From: G963555815 sp965249615 [NCBI: bacterium]
GTDB taxonomy: Bacteria; UBA8248; JACPRG01
Direction of reading: 5' to 3'
Assembly: GCA_965249615.1 (NCBI GenBank)
Contig: CBDFMI010000002.1
Location: 1-56,908, forward strand
DNA length: 56,908 nucleotides
Made by a program: the position numbers and the translations under genes. The notes beneath the pieces were generated by a model, which saw only the letters and a program-made list of their open reading frames with translations, ran no database searches and was not told the DNA's origin. Within the stretch, counting starts at the first letter, position 1; each line of letters begins with the position of its first letter. Positions 49,228 to 56,908 of this stretch are shown here, in pieces.

Positions 49228-49992
49228 ATGTCGTATGCCCATACGCAGAAACCCGCCCCGCCTCACACTCCGTTAAAAGAGCAATGGCGGGAAATGGGGT
49301 CCAGGACCTACGATTTCCTCACCATTGGTGGGGCCCTTGTCCTGATGGTCGGCGCCCTCTACCTTGGGCTTCTCTACGCCCCGACGGAGAGGAGCCAGGG
49401 CGAAGCCTACCGCATCATATACATTCATGTCCCGGTGGCCTGGATCGCCTTTCTCGCCTTCGCTCTCGTGGGCGTGATGAGCGCGCTCTATCTCTGGAAG
49501 AAGGATCGTCGCCTGGACATTTACGCCCATAGCCTCGCCGAGGTGGGCGTCATCTTCTGTACCCTGATCCTCCTGACGGGTCCCATCTGGGGTCGCCCCA
49601 TTTGGGGGGTTTGGTGGGTCTGGGATATGCGGCTCACCCTGACCCTGCTCCTGTGGTTCATCTACGTCGGCTATCTGATGATCCGGGCCCAAGACCTGGA
49701 GCCAGGACGAAAGGCCCGCTACGCCGCCGTCCTCGGCATCTTCGGGGCCCTCACCATTCCCTTGAATCACTTCTCGGTTCAACTCTGGCGGACCCTTCAT
49801 CCCCAGCCGGTTGTGCTCACGGAGAGGGGGTTTGGGGCGGGTCTAACGGATCCCGCTTTTCTCATCGCCTTGGTGGTCTCCTCCGTGGCCTTTGCCCTCC
49901 TCTTCGCCGCCGTCCTGCGCCAGCGGATCTCTCTGGAGTGGATGCGGGAGGAGTTGACCCAGCTTCAGCACCACGCGGTGGAAGGACAATAG
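49228..49992 (+). CDS. ccmC: Haem-handling membrane protein CcmC
   Basis: 254 residues with six membrane helices. The tryptophan-rich motif GRPIWGVWWVWDMRLTLT binds haem, and the conserved His residues in YIHVPVAWIAF and IPLNHFSVQLWRTLH are the axial pair. It loads haem onto CcmE. 12 bp after ccmB. Confidence 0.95.
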   Translation: MSYAHTQKPAPPHTPLKEQWREMGSRTYDFLTIGGALVLMVGALYLGLLYAPTERSQGEAYRIIYIHVPVAWIAFLAFALVGVMSALYLWKKDRRLDIYAHSLAEVGVIFCTLILLTGPIWGRPIWGVWWVWDMRLTLTLLLWFIYVGYLMIRAQDLEPGRKARYAAVLGIFGALTIPLNHFSVQLWRTLHPQPVVLTERGFGAGLTDPAFLIALVVSSVAFALLFAAVLRQRISLEWMREELTQLQHHAVEGQ

Positions 49993-49998
49993 CTGACC

Positions 49999-50139
49999 AT
50001 GAGCTACCTATTTTCGGCATTTGCCATTGTGTGGATCGTTCTCTTTCTGTACCTCCTTCGTCTGGCCAAACAGGGAAAAGAGATACGAAGAGACCTGAGG
50101 GCCCTCAAGCGTGAGTTGGAGAAAGAGGGGAAGGGATGA
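49999..50139 (+). CDS. ccmD: Small membrane protein, CcmD-like
   Basis: 46 residues: one membrane helix (YLFSAFAIVWIVLFLYLLRL) and a basic, charged tail (KQGKEIRRDLRALKRELEK). This is the standard layout of CcmD, which holds CcmABC and CcmE together. The position between ccmC and ccmH supports the name. The stop overlaps the next ATG (ATGA at 50136-50139). Confidence 0.82.
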   Translation: MSYLFSAFAIVWIVLFLYLLRLAKQGKEIRRDLRALKRELEKEGKG

Positions 50140-50603
50140 GAGCGATTGGCCTTGGAATCCTGTTGGCGGCTTTCTTGGGAACGCCCGCCGGCGCCCAGCC
50201 CCCTCACCCGCCCGACGCGATGGATATCGCCAACTCCATCATGAGCCCCGTCTGTGACGGGCGCCTCATCTCCAACTGCCCGAGCGCGGAGTCGGAACAA
50301 CTGAGGGAGCTCATCCGCCAGCTCATCGCCCAAGGGAAGTCGAAACAGGAGATCGTCGATCACTTCGTCGATCTCTATGGAGAGGAGGTCCTCCCGTCCC
50401 CTCCCCAGCGGGGCTTCTTCCTGACGGCCTGGTATCTCCCGCTGGCGGGTATTTTGTCGGGGGGAGGCGTTTTGTATGTCCTCATCCGGGCCTGGTCTCG
50501 CGGCGAGGAAGAGGAGGACGAGAGGCCCTCGTCCCCCGAAAGCCCAACCGATCAGCGATATACCGACATCCTCGACGAAGAGCTAAAAGATTTTGACGCA
50601 TGA
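50136..50603 (+). CDS. ccmH: CcmH-family protein with C-x7-C motif
   Basis: 155 residues. Signal peptide (LGILLAAFLGTPAGA, cut near 20), then a three-helix CcmH core: ANSIMSPVCDGRLISNCPSA, LRELIRQLIAQGKSKQEIVD and FVDLYGEEV. One membrane helix follows (about 95-115) and an acidic tail. The usual LRCxxCQ thiol pair is replaced by C40 and C48, seven residues apart. It should hold or reduce the CXXCH thiols of apocytochromes. ATG overlaps the ccmD stop. Confidence 0.88.
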   Translation: MRAIGLGILLAAFLGTPAGAQPPHPPDAMDIANSIMSPVCDGRLISNCPSAESEQLRELIRQLIAQGKSKQEIVDHFVDLYGEEVLPSPPQRGFFLTAWYLPLAGILSGGGVLYVLIRAWSRGEEEEDERPSSPESPTDQRYTDILDEELKDFDA

Positions 50604-50748
50604 GGATCAGCGAGGCCGCCTCCAACCCGCACCGGCTGGGTCTGAAGAGGCCTCGAACAGCTGTCATGGAAGTTTTTAGTTTTTCATCTCCCCAAGCAAT
50701 GATAGACCTTCTTCTACACTAGCAGCCCACCTTTCGGGGAGCGGATAG

Positions 50749-51174
50749 ATGAACAAGGCGAAGGTAATCCAGGGGCTCAACGAGCTTCTGAGTCTCGAAC
50801 TTGCGGCCACAATCCAGTATCTTGAGCAAAGTTTTATTGTCCAGGGAATGGAGCGTCGCTATCTGGAGGATTTTTTCCTGCAGAATAGTAAAGAATCCCA
50901 TGCCCACGCCAAGCTCATCGGCGACAAGATCGCGGCCATGGGCGAAATTCCCACGTCAGAACCCGGGACCACCCAAGTGGCGACAGACGCCCAAACCATG
51001 TTGGAGCAGGACCTGGCCCTGGAGGAGCGGGCACTTCAGAAATATGAGGAGGTCCTGAAGGAGGCTGGAGAGGACACCGATCTTCGGGTCCTCCTGGAAG
51101 ACCAGGTCCATGTAGAAACAAAGGATGTGGAGGAGCTGAAGAAGATCCTCTCCAGGATCCGCTATGGCTCCTGA
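50749..51174 (+). CDS. Ferritin-like diiron protein (bacterioferritin type)
   Basis: 141 residues, a four-helix bundle: NELLSLELAATIQYLEQSFI (first Glu), SKESHAHAKLIGDKI (ExxH), LEQDLALEERALQKYEEVL and EDQVHVETKDVEELK (second ExxH-type pair). It would store or oxidise iron. No haem-binding Met is clear. GGGGAG precedes the ATG. It lies after the ccm operon; the preceding gap (50604-50748) contains an imperfect inverted repeat (GAGGCC at about 50609 with GGCCTC at about 50649) and T-rich sequence that could stop ccm transcription. Confidence 0.86.
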   Translation: MNKAKVIQGLNELLSLELAATIQYLEQSFIVQGMERRYLEDFFLQNSKESHAHAKLIGDKIAAMGEIPTSEPGTTQVATDAQTMLEQDLALEERALQKYEEVLKEAGEDTDLRVLLEDQVHVETKDVEELKKILSRIRYGS

Positions 51175-51336
51175 GCCGAAAAGAACGCCCGCCGCCGCCC
51201 TCTCTGGGGATTTGCCAAGGTAGAGCGGAAGACATAGCTTGTGAAGTGAACTCTTCTTTAACCGACCTTTTTAGGCGGTTCGGCTGGGATGTGCTAGCCT
51301 TCAGTTCAGCCAATCTTTCCTGGAGGAGTGTGCTGC

Positions 51337-51663
51337 ATGTCGGAGAACGTTCTCGAATTCACAGACTCCAACTTCGACAAGGAAGTCATCGCCAACGGGA
51401 CCCTCACCATGGTGGATTTCTGGGCCGAGTGGTGTGCCCCGTGCAAGATGGTGGCACCGACGGTGGCCCAGCTGGCCGACGACTACGCCGGTCGGCTTCG
51501 GGTGGGCAAATTGAATGTAGACGACAGCCCGCACGTCGCCTCCCGCTATGGCATCCGGGGAATCCCGACGCTCCTTTTCTTTAAAGGAGGCGAGGTGGTC
51601 GAGCAGGTGGTAGGGGTTCGTTCGAAGCAGGACCTCCAAAAGGTGATCGATCAGCATCTCTGA
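51337..51663 (+). CDS. trxA: Thioredoxin
   Basis: 108 residues; VDFWAEWCAPCKMVAPTV holds the active-site WCAPCK (a variant of WCGPC), and YGIRGIPTLLFFKGGEVVEQ has the conserved cis-Pro. No signal peptide, so it works in the cytoplasm as a general reductant and is not CcmG. The ATG at 51337 follows GGAGGA by nine bases. Confidence 0.95.
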   Translation: MSENVLEFTDSNFDKEVIANGTLTMVDFWAEWCAPCKMVAPTVAQLADDYAGRLRVGKLNVDDSPHVASRYGIRGIPTLLFFKGGEVVEQVVGVRSKQDLQKVIDQHL

Positions 51664-51795
51664 AGCCCTGGAACCCTTCATCGCAAGGCCTGCTCTCCCC
51701 CCTATGTTTTTCTTTCTGCCGAAGGTCACTCGCTGATCTAGGTTGCGCTCCCCCCGAATGGAAACCACTCAAAACGTCCTTTCCACAGCAGGATC

Positions 51796-51819
51796 AAGGC
51801 GTTGCGGCCGCAACGCCTT
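51796..51819. repeat. 24-bp perfect palindrome between trxA and trpF
   Basis: AAGGCGTTGC, GGCC, GCAACGCCTT: a perfect palindrome, 72 bp ahead of trpF. No long U tract follows on either strand, so it may be an operator or a structured leader rather than a simple terminator. Confidence 0.55.
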
Positions 51820-51890
51820 TCCATCGAGGTTTCAGAATGCTATATAGATGCTATCAATACGCGGTGTCCGTTGCCTGGAAGGCCTAAATC

Positions 51891-52541
51891 GTGATCAAGG
51901 TGAAGATCTGCGGGGTGACAAATCTAGAAGACGCCAAGATGGCTGCAGAAGCCGGTGCAGACGCGATTGGCCTGAACTTCGTGGAGGGCTATCCCCGCTG
52001 CATTCAGTGGGAAACCGCCCGGGAAATCACCCATCATCTTCCCCCCTTTCTCGCGGCCGTCGGGGTCTTTGCTGACAGCCACCTCGACGAAGTCAGGACC
52101 GCCATCCGACATTGCCGGCTGACCGCGGTTCAGCTTCACGGGGACGAATCGCCGGAGTACTGTCGCGAGCTCGCCGGCTCTCCCACCCATCCCATTCGGG
52201 TCATTAAGGTCTTTCGGATCAGAGACCGGGAGACCCTGGACCAGATCCCCGTCTATCTTGATAACACCCCCGTCACCCCTCTCCTGGACGCCTACCACGC
52301 CGACGCCCTCGGTGGGACCGGCCGGAGCTTCGACTGGGAGCTGGCCCTCGAGGCAAAGGCCTTCGGCCCCTTCATCCTCTCGGGCGGCCTGAATCCGGAC
52401 AACGTGGCTGAGGCCGTCCGCCGGCTCTCGCCCTATGGGGTGGACGTCTCCAGCGGCGTCGAGGCCGAACCCTGTAAGAAAGACCCTGAGAAAGTCCACT
52501 CCTTCGTCCAGCAGGCAAGGGGCGCAGGGGTCTCCTGCTAA
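51891..52541 (+). CDS. trpF: Phosphoribosylanthranilate isomerase
   Basis: 216 residues; [20 protein letters not shown] is the family start with the catalytic Cys, [12 protein letters not shown] and [16 protein letters not shown] are further barrel motifs, and GVDVSSGVE binds phosphate. It converts N-(5-phosphoribosyl)anthranilate in tryptophan synthesis. The GTG at 51891 follows GGAAGG. It leads trpFBA; trpE, D and C are not in the window. Confidence 0.95.
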   Translation: MIKVKICGVTNLEDAKMAAEAGADAIGLNFVEGYPRCIQWETAREITHHLPPFLAAVGVFADSHLDEVRTAIRHCRLTAVQLHGDESPEYCRELAGSPTHPIRVIKVFRIRDRETLDQIPVYLDNTPVTPLLDAYHADALGGTGRSFDWELALEAKAFGPFILSGGLNPDNVAEAVRRLSPYGVDVSSGVEAEPCKKDPEKVHSFVQQARGAGVSC

Positions 52542-52552
52542 AAGGGGAAAAA

Positions 52553-53794
52553 ATGAGCCCGAATGTCCCCCCTCGCCCTGATGTCCAGGGCCAGTTCGGA
52601 GGCTTCGGCGGACGCTTTGTCCCAGAGACCCTGATGCCGGCCCTGGAGGAGCTGGAGGAGGCCTACAGGAGGGTCCAGCAAGAGGAGGGGTTCCAGCAAG
52701 AGCTGGCGGCCCTCCTGAGCCGTTATGCCGGCCGACCCACCCCCCTGTATGAGGCGAAGAACCTGGCGGCCCGGCTGGGGCGGTGCCGGGTCTTCCTCAA
52801 GCGGGAGGACCTCTGCCACACAGGCGCCCACAAGATCAACAACACCCTGGGACAGGGCCTCCTTGCCCGAAGGCTGGGAAAGGGGCGAATCATCGCAGAG
52901 ACGGGGGCGGGCCAGCACGGGGTGGCCACTGCGACCGCGGCCGCACTGCTGGGTCTCAAATGCAGGGTCTACATGGGCGTGCAGGACATGGAGCGCCAGC
53001 GTCTCAATGTCTTTCGCATGCGCCTGCTGGGGACTGAGGTCTCCCCCGTCGCGACCGGGACCGGGACTTTGAAGGACGCCACCAGTGAATGTCTTCGAGA
53101 TTGGACCGCAACGGTGCGGACCACCCATTACATCCTCGGGTCTGTTGTCGGCCCTCATCCCTTCCCCATGATAGTGCGGGATTTTCAGTCCGTCATCGGT
53201 CGGGAGGCAAGGGAGCAGTGCCTTGCCCTGATCGGTCGCCTCCCCGATGTCCTCCTCGCCTGTGTCGGAGGGGGGAGCAACGCCATCGGCCTCTTTCACC
53301 CCTTCTTCGAAGACAAAGGCGTGCGGATGGTCGGGGTCGAGGCAGGAGGCTTGGGCCTGGAGACGGGGCAGCACGGGGCTTCCCTTGGGGCTGGCTCCCC
53401 GGGGGTCCTCCACGGGAGCAAGAGCTACCTCCTTTATGACTCCGACGGCCAAGTCTCGCCCGCCCACTCCATCTCGGCGGGCCTGGATTATCCGGGGGTG
53501 GGACCCGAACACAGTTTCTATAAGGATTTTGGGCGCGCCGAATATCAGAGCGTCACGGACGAAGAGGCCCTCGCGGGCTTTGAGCTCCTGGCGAAGACCG
53601 AGGGAATCATCCCAGCCCTTGAGCCCGCCCACGCCATCGCCTACCTGCCCAAGCTCGTTGGGGAGTTGGGACCTGAGGACATCGTCCTTCTCTGCCTCTC
53701 CGGGAGGGGCGATAAGGACGTCGCCCTGGTGAGCCGCCTCAGGGAGGGCTCTGCCAAACAGGGGTCGCATCCCTCAAAAACGGACGGGGCATGA
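52553..53794 (+). CDS. trpB: Tryptophan synthase beta chain
   Basis: 413 residues. [20 protein letters not shown] carries the PLP lysine; [12 protein letters not shown] is the indole-site catalytic Glu region and [15 protein letters not shown] binds the PLP phosphate. [14 protein letters not shown] is the classical TrpB1 N-terminus. It joins indole and serine. 11 bp after trpF, overlapping trpA by ATGA. Confidence 0.97.
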   Translation: MSPNVPPRPDVQGQFGGFGGRFVPETLMPALEELEEAYRRVQQEEGFQQELAALLSRYAGRPTPLYEAKNLAARLGRCRVFLKREDLCHTGAHKINNTLGQGLLARRLGKGRIIAETGAGQHGVATATAAALLGLKCRVYMGVQDMERQRLNVFRMRLLGTEVSPVATGTGTLKDATSECLRDWTATVRTTHYILGSVVGPHPFPMIVRDFQSVIGREAREQCLALIGRLPDVLLACVGGGSNAIGLFHPFFEDKGVRMVGVEAGGLGLETGQHGASLGAGSPGVLHGSKSYLLYDSDGQVSPAHSISAGLDYPGVGPEHSFYKDFGRAEYQSVTDEEALAGFELLAKTEGIIPALEPAHAIAYLPKLVGELGPEDIVLLCLSGRGDKDVALVSRLREGSAKQGSHPSKTDGA

Positions 53795-54588
53795 GCCGTA
53801 TCACCCAACGCTTTCTCGCCCTCCGCTCGTCTGGCGAGCGGGCCCTCATCCCCTTCGTGACGGCGGGCGACCCCTCCCTTGACCATACGCGTGAGCTAGT
53901 CCTTCGCCTCCAAGAGATGGGGGCAGACCTGATCGAACTCGGTGTCCCCTTCTCTGACCCCCTCGCCGATGGCCCGACCATCCAGCGCGCCTCGGCCCGC
54001 TCCCTTGAGGCCGGGACGACCCTTCGGGCGGCTCTAGATCTGGTCGAGGCGCTGCGGGGGCAGGTGAAAATTCCCCTCGTCCTGATGACCTACTTCAACC
54101 CCATCTTCGCCTTCGGAGAGAGGGAGTTTGTCGAGGAAGCCCTGAGGGTCGGCGTGGACGGTGTCATCGTGCCGGACCTTCCGGTGGAGGAGGCAGGGGC
54201 ACTCCTTGACCTCACCCGGGATGCGCACCTTGACCTCGTTTGGATGCTGGCCCCAACCAGCACGGACCACCGGCGAGACCTCATCTGCCAGAAAGCCAAA
54301 GGGTTCATCTACTATGTCGCCCACCTGGGCGTGACGGGCGCCCGGGACCATGTCGACGAAGACCTGCGGGCCGGCCTCGCGGCCATCCGAGCCCGGATCT
54401 CAGTGCCCGTCGCCGCCGGCTTTGGCATCAAGACCCCCGAGCAGGCCCGCAACGTCAGCCGACACGCCGATGGGGTCATCGTTGGGAGCGCCCTCATCGA
54501 CGTCATGGACGCCGCCAAGGACGCCGAGGGGAAACTCCGGGCGGCCGGCGAGTTTGTTCAATCCCTCAAACAGGCGATAAAGGATTGA
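53791..54588 (+). CDS. trpA: Tryptophan synthase alpha chain
   Basis: 265 residues. [36 protein letters not shown] with the catalytic Glu and Asp, then [11 protein letters not shown], and [13 protein letters not shown] complete the barrel. It releases indole from indole-3-glycerol phosphate and passes it to TrpB. The ATG overlaps the trpB stop. Confidence 0.97.
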   Translation: MSRITQRFLALRSSGERALIPFVTAGDPSLDHTRELVLRLQEMGADLIELGVPFSDPLADGPTIQRASARSLEAGTTLRAALDLVEALRGQVKIPLVLMTYFNPIFAFGEREFVEEALRVGVDGVIVPDLPVEEAGALLDLTRDAHLDLVWMLAPTSTDHRRDLICQKAKGFIYYVAHLGVTGARDHVDEDLRAGLAAIRARISVPVAAGFGIKTPEQARNVSRHADGVIVGSALIDVMDAAKDAEGKLRAAGEFVQSLKQAIKD

Positions 54589-54751
54589 CCAGCCAGGGTT
54601 CTGGCTTGGCAGGGGTTTTTGGGCCTTGACGACGAGATGACAGCGTATTAAGTTACTATGTTTCAAGGTGTCAGAGGCTGGTTCTTTTCAGGTCCCCTTC
54701 GCGCCGGAAGATTCCGGCGGTTTTTATAGGGGTGCCTGGCTGAGAGGGAAA

Positions 54752-55090
54752 ATGTACGCCGTCATCGCCAAAGGGGCGCACCAATATCGGGTGTCTGAAG
54801 GGGACATCATCCGCATCCAGCGGCTCGACGGGGAGGTGGGGCAAGAGATCACCTTCTCTCAGGTCCTGCTCCTCGGCGAGGGCGAAGCGGTTGAGGTCTC
54901 TTCGGATAAGCTGAAGGAAGCCAAGGTCACGGGGATTATCCTCCAGCAAGGTCGGGACAAAAAAATCATCGTCTTCAAGAAGAAACGAAGGAAGAATTAC
55001 AAGCGCAAGCAGGGCCATCGCCAGAGTTTTACGGCTGTCCGGATCACCCAGATCTCGGGGCCTACGGGAGCGACAAGCCATGGCTCATAA
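54752..55090 (+). CDS. rplU: Large ribosomal subunit protein bL21
   Basis: 112 residues starting [18 protein letters not shown], then [12 protein letters not shown] and [23 protein letters not shown] at 54752 is used (GAGAGGG upstream, standard N-terminus); the frame is open from 54668 but the extra 28 residues are not conserved. A weak promoter candidate is TTGACG at 54626-54631. It overlaps rpmA by 11 bp. Confidence 0.95.
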   Translation: MYAVIAKGAHQYRVSEGDIIRIQRLDGEVGQEITFSQVLLLGEGEAVEVSSDKLKEAKVTGIILQQGRDKKIIVFKKKRRKNYKRKQGHRQSFTAVRITQISGPTGATSHGS

Positions 55091-55349
55091 AAAGGGCGGC
55101 GGCAGTAGCAGCAACGGTCGAGACAGTCGTGGAAAACGCCTGGGCGTCAAGCGCTATGGCGGCCAGCGGGTCCTCGCTGGCACGATTCTGGTCCGGCAGC
55201 GTGGGACCACCTTCAAGGCAGGAAATGGAGTCGCCGTAGGAGGGGATTACACCCTCTTCGCCGTCCGACCGGGGGTCGTCCGGTTTCAGACCAAGCGGGG
55301 CGGAAAACGCTACGTTGAGGTCGTTGAAGCCCCCTCCGGTTCCCCCTAA
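55080..55349 (+). CDS. rpmA: Large ribosomal subunit protein bL27
   Basis: 89 residues: [60 protein letters not shown] are the full L27 signature. No N-terminal cleavable extension of Firmicutes type. It starts inside the rplU end. Confidence 0.97.
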   Translation: MAHKKGGGSSSNGRDSRGKRLGVKRYGGQRVLAGTILVRQRGTTFKAGNGVAVGGDYTLFAVRPGVVRFQTKRGGKRYVEVVEAPSGSP

Positions 55350-55362
55350 TGGTTTTCCAGCG

Positions 55363-56364
55363 ATGTTCATCGACTCGGCGCGGATCTGGCTCGAAGGCGG
55401 CGCCGGCGGAAGAGGGTGCGTCAGCTTCCGGCGGGAAAAATTCGTCCCTCGCGGAGGCCCAGACGGTGGCAACGGCGGCCACGGAGGGGCAATCCGCCTC
55501 AGGGCCCGCTCTTCAATGCGGACCCTCCTGACCTTCCGTTATCGCCGTCAGTTTCGGGCCGAGCGGGGCAAACACGGTCGGGGCAAAAAGCAGCACGGGC
55601 GTGCGGGTTCTGACGTGACCATCGAGATCCCCTTGGGGACCATCGTCAGAGAGGACACCTCAGAAGAGATCTTGGCGGACCTCGTTCAGGAAGGGCAGGA
55701 ATTCCTGGCGGCGAGGGGAGGCCGGGGGGGCCGGGGTAACACCCGCTTCAAGACCTCCACCCGCCAGGCCCCTCGCAACGCCGAGGATGGAGAGCCCGGA
55801 GAGGGCCGCTGGCTCCGCTTGGAACTCCGCCTCCTTGCGGACGCGGGGCTCGTCGGGGCGCCTAACGCCGGCAAATCTACCCTCCTCGCTTGCACCTCTC
55901 GCCAGCGACCCAAAATCGCTGATTATCCCTTTTCGACAGTGACCCCCCACTTGGGGACCGTCTCCCTCGGTGACGACGAATTCTGCGTGGTAGCCGATAT
56001 CCCCGGCCTCATTAAGAGGGCCCACGAGGGTCGCGGCCTCGGGATTGAATTTCTTCGCCATCTCAAGCGCACCCGAGTCCTGATCCACGTGGTAGACCTC
56101 TTCCCGGCCGACGGAAACCCTATCGACGCCTATCAGGCTGTAAACCTGGAGATCTCCCGGTTTGATGAAGAGCTGGCGACGAAGCCCCAGCTCGTCGCCC
56201 TCAACAAAATGGACCGGCCGGGGGCCCAGGAGGCCCTTTCCGCCTTTTGCGCGGCTGTCCCGTCCCTCAAGGTCCACCCCATCTCAGCAGCCACAGGAGA
56301 GGGAGTGGGGGCGCTCCTCGAGGCGCTCAAGGAGCAACTCGCCCAGGAACCCATCAGAGAGTGA
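55363..56364 (+). CDS. obgE: Ribosome-associated GTPase Obg/CgtA
   Basis: 333 residues. The glycine-rich Obg domain (about 1-155; FIDSARIWLEGGAGGRGCVS, PDGGNGGHGG) is followed by the G domain: G1 VGAPNAGKSTLL, G3 DIPGLIKRAHEGRGLG, G4 LNKMD. No C-terminal OCT domain. ATG at 55363 is the conserved start (MFIDSARI); the longer frame overlaps rpmA. It helps assemble the 50S subunit. Confidence 0.96.
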   Translation: MFIDSARIWLEGGAGGRGCVSFRREKFVPRGGPDGGNGGHGGAIRLRARSSMRTLLTFRYRRQFRAERGKHGRGKKQHGRAGSDVTIEIPLGTIVREDTSEEILADLVQEGQEFLAARGGRGGRGNTRFKTSTRQAPRNAEDGEPGEGRWLRLELRLLADAGLVGAPNAGKSTLLACTSRQRPKIADYPFSTVTPHLGTVSLGDDEFCVVADIPGLIKRAHEGRGLGIEFLRHLKRTRVLIHVVDLFPADGNPIDAYQAVNLEISRFDEELATKPQLVALNKMDRPGAQEALSAFCAAVPSLKVHPISAATGEGVGALLEALKEQLAQEPIRE

Positions 56365-56368
56365 AGGA

Positions 56369-56908
56369 ATGAGCCGTCCCAAACGAGGGAAGATGTCCCG
56401 AAAGCAGCTCCTTGCCGGCGCCCGTCGGGTGGTCATCAAGGTGGGGAGCAGCGTGATCGCCGCTTCGGGGACTGCCGGGCTTGACCCATCAGCCGTGAGA
56501 GGCCTTGCGGGTCAGATCGGATCCGTCTGCCGCTCGGGGAAGGAGACGATCCTGGTCTCCTCAGGGGCCATCAGCGCCGGCTTGGAAGCCCTTGGCCTGG
56601 ACAAGGCCCCGAAAAGTATCCCCCTCAAGCAGGCGGCGGCGGCAGTCGGGCAGACTAGGCTCATTCAGGCCTACGAGCGCCACTTTCGGCGCACCGGTCT
56701 GCCCGTCGCCCAGGTCCTCCTGACTCACGACGATGTCCAGGACCGAAAGCGGTTCCTCAACGCGAGAAATACCCTTTTGACCCTACTCTCCAAAGGGGTC
56801 CTCCCCATCGTCAACGAAAATGACACCGTCGCTGTTGAAGAGATCTGGTTTGGGGACAACGACACCCTCTCGGCCTTGGTGGCCCATATGGTAGAGGCGG
56901 ATCTCTTG
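56369..56908 (+). CDS. proB: Glutamate 5-kinase (3' part outside the window)
   Basis: The first 180 residues, open to the window end. RVVIKVGSSVI is the amino acid kinase N-terminus, ILVSSGAISAGLEALGL, AAAVGQTRLIQAYERHF, VAQVLLTHDDVQDRKRFLNA and IVNENDTVAVEEIWFGDNDT are diagnostic. First step of proline synthesis. ATG at 56369 has GAAGGA just upstream, 4 bp after the obgE stop. Confidence 0.95.
   Translation, partial: MSRPKRGKMSRKQLLAGARRVVIKVGSSVIAASGTAGLDPSAVRGLAGQIGSVCRSGKETILVSSGAISAGLEALGLDKAPKSIPLKQAAAAVGQTRLIQAYERHFRRTGLPVAQVLLTHDDVQDRKRFLNARNTLLTLLSKGVLPIVNENDTVAVEEIWFGDNDTLSALVAHMVEADLL

Noticed and set aside
51337-51663. CcmG-type thioredoxin for the ccm operon
   Set aside because: It has no signal peptide or membrane anchor and the active site WCAPC fits ordinary cytoplasmic thioredoxin; it is also separated by the ferritin-like gene.
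1-56908. CRISPR array, rRNA genes or prophage
   Set aside because: No regularly spaced repeats, no rRNA-like stretches and no phage structural genes were seen; the only RNA gene found is tRNA-Pro.

Overview
This window looks like a piece of the chromosome of an uncultured, fairly GC-rich Gram-negative bacterium. Evidence for this includes a System I (Ccm) cytochrome c maturation operon, several lipoproteins with clear lipoboxes, Tat and Sec signal peptides, a large exported multiheme cytochrome c, a heptose/deoxysugar surface-glycan locus, and the order rplU-rpmA-obgE-proB. The mix (CxxxY-type CcmE, 14-haem cytochrome, zinc-type L28, FlK-like thioesterase, orphan solute-binding proteins) would fit deep groups such as Nitrospirota, NC10/Methylomirabilota, Tectomicrobia or Desulfobacterota. 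I cannot decide the phylum from sequence alone.

Region 1 (1-12 kb) is a surface-glycan cassette, all on the + strand. A family 2 glycosyltransferase gene is interrupted by a 2,617-bp IS1595/ISXO2-type insertion sequence (214-2830) that carries a DNA methyltransferase-endonuclease passenger. Removing the element and one 8-bp target duplication restores the glycosyltransferase frame exactly. Downstream come a thiamine-diphosphate E1 alpha/beta pair without E2/E3, a DegT-fold enzyme with His in place of the PLP lysine (3-dehydratase-like), an SDR epimerase, a GDP-fucose-synthase-like reductase, a membrane GT39-like transferase, a heptose-7-phosphate kinase (HddA) and a sugar-1-phosphate nucleotidyltransferase (HddC-like). 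My reading is a pathway for a GDP-linked deoxy or branched (two-carbon-extended) sugar, perhaps a modified heptose.

Region 2 (12-29 kb) is mostly housekeeping: a HAD phosphatase, tRNA-Pro(CGG), protein isoaspartate methyltransferase, DAHP synthase, homocysteine methyltransferase, peroxiredoxin, FlK-like thioesterase, a COX2-like lipoprotein that has lost its CuA ligands, P1 peptidase, TatA, Rel, L28, RecG, an M48-LysM protease, a nitroreductase and a Tat-exported solute-binding protein.

Region 3 (29-39 kb) starts with a near-perfect sigma-54 promoter ahead of three small Flp-type pilin genes, followed by a GAF-GAF-PAS histidine kinase and two tandem stand-alone receivers. No Tad machinery is present. 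A minus-strand group follows: a lipoprotein, an MBL hydrolase, a GH15 glucoamylase-like enzyme and an NMT1-like solute-binding protein. ilvC stands alone.

Region 4 (40-50.6 kb) is a tight cytochrome c block: a 14-CXXCH exported cytochrome, then ccmE (CxxxY type), ccmF, a CcmI-like zinc-ribbon protein, a large exported membrane-anchored protein of unknown function, ccmA, ccmB, ccmC, ccmD and a CcmH with a C-x7-C motif. No CcmG is seen. Region 5 (50.7-56.9 kb) has a ferritin-like protein, thioredoxin, trpFBA, and rplU-rpmA-obgE-proB; proB runs off the window.

Five genes (E1 alpha twice, P1 peptidase, solute-binding protein, MBL hydrolase) carry one-base frameshifts, mostly in or next to homopolymer runs. 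The simplest explanation is base-calling error in the assembly rather than gene decay, so those genes should be treated as probably intact.
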